Below, piece after piece: positions 13,443 through 19,839 of a stretch of DNA of 21,603 nucleotides; position 1 is the stretch's first letter, and each line of letters opens with the position of its first letter. A program made the translations under genes and the position numbers. The stretch is from SVTX01 sp964526505 (GTDB lineage Bacteria; Bacillota; Clostridia; Oscillospirales; CAG-272): positions 1-21,603 of the forward strand of contig CAZGJC010000030.1 of the NCBI GenBank assembly GCA_964526505.1. The letters are read 5' to 3'. The notes beneath the pieces were generated by a model. It did no database searches. It was given only the letters and a program-made list of their open reading frames with translations, and was not told where the DNA came from.

Positions 13443-14837
13443 TTAATCTTTGGCAGTCCAGACAAGCGTGTTGTTTTCTTCTTTCAATGCGATAAATACG
13501 GGTTTTTCTTTCCTACTTGAAGTGGCTGTATTGGGTGAGTGGAAAGACATAAACATCTGACCGTCGGTGTCGTAAAAAATCATAGCGTGACCGCCGTCGT
13601 AAGTGCCTCCGAGTGATTTTGAATAAAGGAGTTCTTCGTCGTGCGTCCAATTGCCGTCTATACGACCGTTATCACTGCGTGCAATTGCAACAACATAGCC
13701 CTCCGAACTGAAATTAGACCAAAGCATTAAAAGTTCTCCGCTTTCGGTGGTGTACATAAAGCAACCGTCCGTGACAGCCATTGTTGCCCACGACGGTTCG
13801 TTTGCGTGGAAAAGTTCTATTGGGTCATCTGTAAACTGCGTCAAGTCGCCAGAAAGTTTTTGGGCGACGAAAGACCCGTTTCCTTGCGGTGCGGATATCC
13901 ATTCACGGACGTAAACCATCCATGGTTGTCCGTCGGGGTCGATATAAAGCGTGCCGTCAATACAGTCCCAATCGGCGGGAGTTATTGCACCGCCCGTGAT
14001 TTCGACAAACGGACCCTCGGGGGAACTTGATTTTAAAATAGTGCATCCGTGTTTTTCGGTGCTTTTGTTCTTATAAGTTGTAAACATATAATACTCACCG
14101 TTGTATTTGTGAACTTCGGGAGCCCAGTGGTCACCACCGTCACGCTCCGAATCTATGGACGCAACAACGCCGACGTATTCCCAACCTTGACTCAAATCCG
14201 TACCGGTGTTCTTAAAGCAACCCCAACCCGTGCCGTAGGCATAGTAAGTATTGTTTTCATACAATATAAACGGGTCACGCAAGCAGTCGATATCCTGTGC
14301 GGTTATCATTGTGACTGCACTTTTCTTTATATTAGGCTCGCTTGGCAAAACTATTCCTCCATCTCCGATATAGTTTTCTATAAAGTAATCAATCGCTTTT
14401 TCAAACGCAATTGACGTTTTATATGCGATTATGATTTTATTGACCTCGCCCGTATCTGATAAAGTAGTCTCAATGGCAAACTCTCCGTCACTCAGACTTT
14501 CCGTGAGATTCGCACAATCCTGACGCTTTTGCGTGCCTATTATAATCTCCTTGTCTTGCGGTGCTGCCACTCCGTCGAGTGAATCTATGCTGTATCCGAC
14601 TTTCTCAAACGCATTTTGCACGTTCTCAATCGCCCATCGTGTTTCGTTTGTTTGATTGGCTTTTTCGTAAATTATGCGAAAATCCGATTTTTTTATTTCT
14701 TGTTCCGCACCGCTTTGTTCTTCACTTTGAGACGGTGTGGGAGTCTGACTTGCGTCGCTTCCCGTGTCACACGCACAGAACGATAAAATCACAGAGGACA
14801 AAACCACTGCCACTACTGCTTTGCCGAATAATTTCAT
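13443..14837 (-). CDS. GH43-like glycosidase lipoprotein
   Basis: This 464-residue surface lipoprotein has a signal peptide with lipobox FCAC (Cys23), then a Ser/Thr/Gln-rich linker. A domain follows (about 50-170: RIIYEKAN, KEIIIGTQKRQD) that resembles the alpha/beta domain found before many glycosidases such as alpha-glucuronidases. The GH43 five-bladed propeller covers about 185-460. LRDPFILYENNTYYAYG holds the catalytic-base Asp188, HWAPEVHKYNGEYYMF is the second blade, and WDCIDGTLYID holds Asp294. VTDGCFMYTTESGELLMLW is where many family members have E-G-P, and YDGGHAMIFYDTDGQMFMSFHSPN is the last blade. GH43 enzymes remove arabinose or xylose from plant glycans, but the substrate here is unknown. 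Met 14837 is chosen for AAAAGGAG upstream. The residues before it are not a signal peptide. Confidence 0.85.
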   Translation of the reverse strand: MKLFGKAVVAVVLSSVILSFCACDTGSDASQTPTPSQSEEQSGAEQEIKKSDFRIIYEKANQTNETRWAIENVQNAFEKVGYSIDSLDGVAAPQDKEIIIGTQKRQDCANLTESLSDGEFAIETTLSDTGEVNKIIIAYKTSIAFEKAIDYFIENYIGDGGIVLPSEPNIKKSAVTMITAQDIDCLRDPFILYENNTYYAYGTGWGCFKNTGTDLSQGWEYVGVVASIDSERDGGDHWAPEVHKYNGEYYMFTTYKNKSTEKHGCTILKSSSPEGPFVEITGGAITPADWDCIDGTLYIDPDGQPWMVYVREWISAPQGNGSFVAQKLSGDLTQFTDDPIELFHANEPSWATMAVTDGCFMYTTESGELLMLWSNFSSEGYVVAIARSDNGRIDGNWTHDEELLYSKSLGGTYDGGHAMIFYDTDGQMFMSFHSPNTATSSRKEKPVFIALKEENNTLVWTAKD

Positions 14838-14877
14838 AGAATTTCTCCTTTTGCGGTTGAGTGAATTTCTTAACTTT

Positions 14878-14906
14878 ATTATACAATCAAAATATAATTG
14901 TGTCAA
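14878..14906 (-). promoter_or_regulatory. Promoter of the GH43-like gene
   Basis: Minus strand: TTGACA (14906-14901), 17-bp spacer, TATAAT (14883-14878). This is a perfect consensus. Confidence 0.9.
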
Positions 14907-14915
14907 GCGTCGAAC

Positions 14916-14954
14916 AAAAAGAGAGAAGTGCGGTTACTGTGTAACCGCACTTCT
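14916..14954 (-). terminator. Terminator of the small membrane protein gene
   Basis: GAAGTGCGGTTAC (14925-14937) and GTAACCGCACTTC (14941-14953) form a perfect 13-bp stem with loop TGT. On the minus strand it is followed by a T-rich stretch (complement of 14916-14920). It insulates the GH43-like promoter next to it. Confidence 0.88.
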
Positions 14955-14965
14955 TTTACGTTTTA

Positions 14966-15202
14966 TTATTTATCTCTCTTGTAACCGATGTTTCTCTCTT
15001 TTGAATAATCAAAAGCGAAGTTGCAGATGGAAGCAACCAAGCCGTAGATTCCACATGTGATCATAGAGAGGAAAAAGTAGCAACCTGTTCTGGACGTCCA
15101 GCCTTCGGGTTTGAGGCTTGTGTGGTTGATAATGATACTTCCTATCCAGCCGAGGAAGAACGTTAAAAGAAAGCGTGCGAGTTTGTTATTGTTGTTTTCC
15201 AT
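14966..15202 (-). CDS. Small two-helix membrane protein, TM2-like
   Basis: This 78-residue protein has two hydrophobic segments, LARFLLTFFLGWIGSIIIN (about 9-27) and YFFLSMITCGIYGLVASICNF (about 44-64). Between them is a polar loop HTSLKPEGWTSRTG, and the end is charged (DYSKERNIGYKRDK). The FLGWIGS segment and the two-helix layout recall TM2-domain proteins, but the second half differs from the standard domain, so I call it TM2-like only. No function is known. Met at 15202 is preceded by an excellent AAGGAGG. Its promoter region is unusual (see the dyad at 15241-15260). Confidence 0.78.
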   Translation of the reverse strand: MENNNNKLARFLLTFFLGWIGSIIINHTSLKPEGWTSRTGCYFFLSMITCGIYGLVASICNFAFDYSKERNIGYKRDK

Positions 15203-15232
15203 AGTAGTGTCCTCCTTCCTAAGAACAAAATC

Positions 15233-15260
15233 ATTATAGCATTGACCCCCCGAAGTCAAT
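15233..15260 (-). promoter_or_regulatory. Promoter with an overlapping dyad, for the small membrane protein
   Basis: Minus strand: TTGACT (15259-15254) and TATAAT (15238-15233) with only 15 bp between them. The spacer and -35 are covered by the inverted repeat ATTGAC (15241-15246) / GTCAAT (15255-15260) around a C-run. The short spacer and dyad suggest a regulated promoter. Confidence 0.6.
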
Positions 15261-15551
15261 AGGTTCAATAGAAAATTAACAGTTTATACATATGTTTTTG
15301 CCGATTTTATTTTTAACGTGTACGTTAAAGTGCAAAAATTATAAAGTAGATTGCAGTCAACAATAAGGCAGATTGTACATAAAATGAAATAATAAGACGA
15401 TATTATTGCAAAATTTATTGTAAGTCAAAACACCTGCAAAAATGTGAAAATCCATATAATTAAAAGAAAAATCAAAAAGTCTCAAAGAATGAACGTAATT
15501 ATCAAAATGTCAAAAATATGCAAGTTTTCAAAAAAAAGTTGCAAAAAGGGG
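15261..15551. other. Gene-free AT-rich region upstream of the opp operon
   Basis: No ORF with a credible start or family match lies in this stretch. It holds the palindrome at 15312-15329. Between 15427 and 15547 there are many short A-runs, roughly 9-12 bp apart in places (for example at 15427, 15438, 15447, 15504, 15512, 15530 and 15543). Such spacing can bend DNA or act as an UP element for the strong promoter that follows. Confidence 0.5.
15312..15329. promoter_or_regulatory. Operator-like palindrome
   Basis: TTTAACGT and ACGTTAAA are perfect 8-bp arms around GT. The form fits a homodimeric repressor site. It is about 220 bp before the opp -35 and about 75 bp behind the minus-strand promoter at 15233-15260, so the controlled gene is unclear. 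Confidence 0.45.
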
Positions 15552-15580
15552 TTGACAAGACAATTCGGGCGTGGTATAAT
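15552..15580 (+). promoter_or_regulatory. oppB: Consensus promoter of the opp operon
   Basis: Perfect TTGACA (15552-15557), 17-bp spacer, perfect TATAAT (15575-15580). GTTGAC (15551-15556) and GTCAAC (15581-15586) are inverted copies that flank the whole promoter. A leader of about 110 nt follows before oppB, with no riboswitch that I recognise. Confidence 0.9.
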
Positions 15581-15703
15581 GTCAACAATTTCATTCAAAA
15601 ATTTCGGCGGATAAAAAAGCCGCAAAAACAGTGGCGTTTGTGATTTTACCGCATAGATTATTATAGTTGCATTACGGCGGAAATATGAAAGGAGAAGATG
15701 ATA

Positions 15704-16633
15704 ATGAATTCCAAAACCGCTCTTTATATAGTAAAAAGAATATTGCTTGCGATACTTACAATATGGATTGTCATTACCATCACGTTCTTTGTATCCCGTG
15801 CAGTCCCCGGCGGACCGTTCACAAGCGAAAAGGCGATGACTCCGGAGGCAGAGGCGGCACTCAAAGCCAAATACGGGCTTGATAAACCGCTCCTCGAACA
15901 GTATTTTACGTATCTTAAAGATATAGTCACGAAATTCGATTTCGGACCGTCGCTTAAACAAAGCGGACGTAACGTAAGTCAGATTATCGCAGACGGTATG
16001 AAAACTTCGCTTAAACTCGGAGTTATAGCCGCAGTTTCCGCACTTGTGGTGGGAGTTGTACTCGGTTGTGTGGCGGCACTTCAAAGAAATAAAGCAATAG
16101 ACAGAATTATTATGGTGGTTACCACGGCGTTTATATCAATGCCGTCGTTTATTATGGGAACACTTCTTATGCTTCTGTTTGCACAAAGTCTCGGTTGGCT
16201 TCCAGCAAACGGAACGACCGCAGGCGGACTCGTTCTCCCCGTCATAACACTTGCACTTTACCCCACGGCACACATAACACGCTTGACACGTTCGTCTATG
16301 CTTGACGTTCTCGGTCAGGATTACGTGACCACGGCAAAAGCCAAGGGCGTGTCAAAGACCAAAATAATTTTCGGTCATGCACTTAAAAATTCGCTTATTC
16401 CCGTTATAACCTACTTCGGACCCATGCTTGCCAATATAGTTACGGGGTCGCTTGTCGTCGAAAAGATATTCGCCGTCCCGGGAATCGGCAGAGATTTCGT
16501 CAACAGCATTACAAACAGAGACTATACGCTTATTATGGGAACAACCATAGTTCTTGCAAGTCTTATAGTTATTATGAACCTTGTCGGTGATATTCTTTAC
16601 AAGGTTGTTGACCCGAGAATTTCACTTGAATAA
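15704..16633 (+). CDS. oppB: Oligopeptide ABC transporter permease OppB
   Basis: This 309-residue inner-membrane permease has six predicted helices, the usual number for OppB/DppB. The N-terminal helix IVKRILLAILTIWIVITITFFVSRAVPGGPF, with its Pro-Gly-Gly-Pro turn, is the family start. The EAA loop that contacts the ATPases is YVTTAKAKGVSKTKIIFGHALKNS, followed by IFAVPGIGRDFVNSI. Together with OppC it forms the peptide channel. Two ATG codons are in frame, 15698 and 15704. AAAGGAG (15688-15694) is 9 nt from the second and 3 nt from the first, so 15704 is preferred. It is first in the operon, 14 nt before oppC. Confidence 0.94.
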   Translation: MNSKTALYIVKRILLAILTIWIVITITFFVSRAVPGGPFTSEKAMTPEAEAALKAKYGLDKPLLEQYFTYLKDIVTKFDFGPSLKQSGRNVSQIIADGMKTSLKLGVIAAVSALVVGVVLGCVAALQRNKAIDRIIMVVTTAFISMPSFIMGTLLMLLFAQSLGWLPANGTTAGGLVLPVITLALYPTAHITRLTRSSMLDVLGQDYVTTAKAKGVSKTKIIFGHALKNSLIPVITYFGPMLANIVTGSLVVEKIFAVPGIGRDFVNSITNRDYTLIMGTTIVLASLIVIMNLVGDILYKVVDPRISLE

Positions 16634-16647
16634 AGGAGTTTTAAGTA

Positions 16648-17718
16648 ATGGAAAACAAGAAGAAAAAGAGATACCTTACGGGGCATTTCGACGCAGACGC
16701 ATTTCTGCCCGCAACCGCCTCCGAAAAGGAATATTTGGTTTCGATGAGACCCTCTTCGACTTTCTTCCGAGACGGTGTGAAGAGGTTACTTAAAAATAAA
16801 ATCGCAACGATAAGTTTTATAGTTATAGTACTGATAACCATCTCTTGCATAGTCATTCCGATGTTTTGGCCCTACGGTTACGACCAGATGCTCAGTATGG
16901 GCAAATACGGAAAGATGGACCCATCGTATAACAATCTCAGACCTTTTGAATACAGTGAAACCGAACTTGCCAAAATCGAGGCGGGGGAGAGTGTATTTCC
17001 TCACATATTCGGAACGGATTCGATGGGACGAGATTATTTTATAAGAGTCGTTTACGGAACGAGAATTTCGCTCACGGTCGGATTTTTCGCAAGTATTATC
17101 GTGCTTGTTATAGGATTGCTTGTCGGTTCTGTTGCGGGATATTGCGGTGGCAAAGTGGATTTGTTTATAATGAGAATTGTAGATATTATCTACTCACTTC
17201 CCGATATGCTTATGGTAATTTTGATAGCGGCGGTTTTGGGTACGAGAATGAAGAGTATTATATCCGGTACGGCACTTGAAAAAGTCGGAAGCAATATTAT
17301 AAGTTTGTTTATAGTGTTCGCACTTCTGTATTGGGTTTCAATGGCTCGTATGATACGTGGTCAGATACTTTCCCTCAGAGAACAGGAATACGTTCTGTCC
17401 GCAAGAGCGTCGGGGGCGAAGGGAGCGTGGATAATACGCAAACACCTTATCCCCAACTGTATCAGCGTGGTTATTATTTCAACGGCACTTCAAATTCCGA
17501 GTGCGATATTTACCGAAAGTTATCTTTCGTTCCTCGGATTGGGAGTAAACGCACCGATGCCGTCGCTCGGCTCTCTTGCGTCCGAGGCACTCAACGGAGT
17601 TACGTCTTATGCGTACAGACTTATAATACCGGCCGTTGTAATATCTCTTATAGTTTTATCGCTTAATTTGTTCGGTGACGGTCTGCGTGATGCGTTTGAC
17701 CCGAAACTTAACAAGTAA
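16648..17718 (+). CDS. oppC: Oligopeptide ABC transporter permease OppC
   Basis: This 356-residue permease is longer than most OppC/DppC (about 300). The extra length is in a cytoplasmic N-terminal region of about 50 residues (KKKKRYLTGHFDADAF) and an extended first external loop (YGYDQMLSMGKYGKMDPSYNN up to the conserved HIFGTDSMGRDYF). Core motifs are GTRISLTVGF, SLPDMLMVILIAAVLG, the EAA loop YVLSARASGAKGAWIIRKHLIPN, and the conserved end FTESYLSFLGLGVNAPMPSLGSL. Ribosome binding site AAAGGAG is 10 nt before the ATG. It is the second channel half beside OppB, with 12 nt to oppD. Confidence 0.94.
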   Translation: MENKKKKRYLTGHFDADAFLPATASEKEYLVSMRPSSTFFRDGVKRLLKNKIATISFIVIVLITISCIVIPMFWPYGYDQMLSMGKYGKMDPSYNNLRPFEYSETELAKIEAGESVFPHIFGTDSMGRDYFIRVVYGTRISLTVGFFASIIVLVIGLLVGSVAGYCGGKVDLFIMRIVDIIYSLPDMLMVILIAAVLGTRMKSIISGTALEKVGSNIISLFIVFALLYWVSMARMIRGQILSLREQEYVLSARASGAKGAWIIRKHLIPNCISVVIISTALQIPSAIFTESYLSFLGLGVNAPMPSLGSLASEALNGVTSYAYRLIIPAVVISLIVLSLNLFGDGLRDAFDPKLNK

Positions 17719-17730
17719 GGAGGTAATATT

Positions 17731-18792
17731 ATGGCTTTACTTGAAGTTAAAAATTTACGCACTTCGTTCTTTACCGACGCAGGCGAGGTAAAAGCGATAA
17801 ACGGAATTTCGTTTAACCTTGACCGTGGCGGAGTGCTTGGAATAGTCGGAGAGTCGGGGTCGGGAAAATCCGCAACGGCTTATTCGATAATGCAAATACT
17901 TGCGTCAAACGCAAAAATAATGCCAGGTTCGTCAATAAAATTCGACGGCGAAGAACTCGTGGGTTCGGGCGAGAGGAAAATGAGACACATCAGAGGCAAC
18001 AGAATAGCGATAATATTCCAAGACCCGATGACGTCACTCAATCCCACGTATACCATAGGTCATCAACTTATGGAGGCTATTCTTCTTCACACGGGAAGAA
18101 ATAAAAAAGAGGCATACGACCGAGCGGTTGAGATGCTTAAACTTGTAAATATCAACGACCCCGAAAAGAGAATGAAACAATATCCGTATGAGTTCTCGGG
18201 AGGTATGAGGCAGAGAATAGTAATCGCCATGGCTCTTGCTTGCGAACCCGATATTCTTATAGCCGATGAGCCTACCACCGCACTTGACGTTACGATTCAG
18301 GCACAAATACTTGAACTTATGACGTCGCTTCAAAAGCAACTCGGTATGGCTATCATTCTTATAACACACGACCTCGGAGTTGTGGCACAGATGTGCGACG
18401 AGGTAATAGTTATGTATGCGGGTTCGATATGCGAACAGGGAACGGCGGATGAGATTTTTTACAATCCACGCCACGAATATACAAAAGGACTTATGAGGTC
18501 AATACCCACGGAAGATTCTTCCGGAAAGAAACTGCAACCCATCTCGGGAACGCCTATTGACCTGCTTAATATGCCAAAGGGCTGTCCGTTCGCTCCGAGA
18601 TGTGAGCAGGCAATGAAAATATGTCTGCAACAGCGACCCGACTCACGAGTCATAAACGATTGCCACTTCTCGGCGTGCTGGCTAAACGTCAGAGACCATA
18701 TAAAGGACGGAACGCTTGACCTTGAACTGTCAAGGGCGGCAACCTACGTTGCAATAGAAGAAGAGGAAGGAGGAGACACAGACGGTGAATGA
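17731..18792 (+). CDS. oppD: Oligopeptide ABC transporter ATPase OppD
   Basis: This 353-residue ATPase has Walker A GESGSGKSA (40-48), Q-loop IIFQDPMTSLNP, signature FSGGMRQR (155-162), Walker B ILIADEP (175-181) and H-loop His213. The C-terminal oligopeptide-transporter extension has the Cys motif CPFAPRC (285-291), Cys298 and HFSAC ending at Cys316, which in related transporters can hold an iron-sulfur cluster. It pairs with OppF to drive import. The start has AAGGAGG 7-8 nt upstream. The stop codon overlaps the GTG start of oppF by 8 nt. An acidic tail (EEEEGGDTDGE) carries the strong Shine-Dalgarno of oppF in its codons. Confidence 0.95.
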   Translation: MALLEVKNLRTSFFTDAGEVKAINGISFNLDRGGVLGIVGESGSGKSATAYSIMQILASNAKIMPGSSIKFDGEELVGSGERKMRHIRGNRIAIIFQDPMTSLNPTYTIGHQLMEAILLHTGRNKKEAYDRAVEMLKLVNINDPEKRMKQYPYEFSGGMRQRIVIAMALACEPDILIADEPTTALDVTIQAQILELMTSLQKQLGMAIILITHDLGVVAQMCDEVIVMYAGSICEQGTADEIFYNPRHEYTKGLMRSIPTEDSSGKKLQPISGTPIDLLNMPKGCPFAPRCEQAMKICLQQRPDSRVINDCHFSACWLNVRDHIKDGTLDLELSRAATYVAIEEEEGGDTDGE

Positions 18793-19774
18793 TATCGCAA
18801 ATCAAACGCCTCTTATAGAGGTTAAGGATTTAAAACAGTATTTCGACGTAAGCGTCGGAGCGTTTAAATCAAAACCGCTTAAAGCGGTTGACGGCGTTTC
18901 TTTTTCAATAAACCAAGGAGAGACGCTGGGGCTTGTAGGTGAATCGGGTTGCGGTAAAACAACCGTTGGAAGAACCTTGCTTCATCTTTATAAGCCCACC
19001 TCGGGTGAGGTTTATTACAAAGGAAAACTTCTGAAAACAAAAAAGGATATTCAAGAATTCAGAAAAAAAGCGACAATGGTTTTTCAAGACCCGTATTCGT
19101 CGCTTAACCCCAGAATGACGGTCTCCGATATTATAGGAGAACCGCTTGACATTCATAAACTTTACTCCTCAAAAGAGGAGAGAAGAGAAAAAATTCTCGA
19201 ACTTATGGGACACGTCGGACTCAACAGCGAACACGCATCTCGCTACGCTCACGAGTTTTCGGGCGGTCAAAGACAGAGAATAGGAATAGCGAGAGCGTTG
19301 GCGGTAAATCCGGACTTTATAGTTTGTGATGAACCCGTATCCGCACTTGACGTTTCCATTCAGGCACAGGTTGTAAATATGTTCGGAGAGTTGCAGGAGA
19401 AAATGGGGCTTACCTACCTGTTTATAGCACACGACTTGCTTATAGTGCGACACATAAGTAATCGAATAGCGGTTATGTATCTCGGAAAAATGGTCGAACT
19501 TGCAGATGCGGATGAGATTTACAATCATCCGTTGCATCCGTATTCAAAGGCGTTAATGTCGGCGGTTCCGATACCGGACCCGAAAATCGCAAGGGCAAAT
19601 CAAAGAATTGCACTTACGGGGGATATACCGAGTCCGCTCAATGCACCGTCGGGATGTCCGTTCCGAACGAGATGTCAATATGCAACCGAGCAATGTGCGT
19701 GTGAAATGCCGAAATTCGAAGAAGTATCAAAAGGGCATTTCGTGGCTTGTCACCACAAAAACGAAATAAACTGA
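18785..19774 (+). CDS. oppF: Oligopeptide ABC transporter ATPase OppF
   Basis: This 329-residue ATPase starts with GTG 18785, preceded by AAGGAGGAG inside the end of oppD. Walker A is GESGCGKTT (52-60), Q-loop VFQDPYSSLNPR, signature FSGGQRQR (158-165), Walker B FIVCDEP (178-184) and H-loop His216 in IAHD. The C-terminal extension includes CPFRTRC, further Cys residues and HFVACHH, the same type of motif as in OppD. The loop VSVGAFKSKPLKAVDGVSF after the first strand is typical of OppF/DppF rather than OppD. The 8-nt overlap with oppD suggests coupled translation and equal amounts of the two partners. Confidence 0.95.
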   Translation: MNDIANQTPLIEVKDLKQYFDVSVGAFKSKPLKAVDGVSFSINQGETLGLVGESGCGKTTVGRTLLHLYKPTSGEVYYKGKLLKTKKDIQEFRKKATMVFQDPYSSLNPRMTVSDIIGEPLDIHKLYSSKEERREKILELMGHVGLNSEHASRYAHEFSGGQRQRIGIARALAVNPDFIVCDEPVSALDVSIQAQVVNMFGELQEKMGLTYLFIAHDLLIVRHISNRIAVMYLGKMVELADADEIYNHPLHPYSKALMSAVPIPDPKIARANQRIALTGDIPSPLNAPSGCPFRTRCQYATEQCACEMPKFEEVSKGHFVACHHKNEIN

Positions 19775-19839
19775 CAATAAAACGTATTCAAACCCAAACG
19801 GGCGTTAATAATTATTATTTTGAAAGGAAGACAGACATT

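Noticed and set aside
15581..15703. Riboswitch or T-box in the opp leader
   Set aside because: Only small local pairings (for example CGGC/GCCG) are visible. No T-box sequence, SAM, lysine or other known aptamer pattern was recognised.
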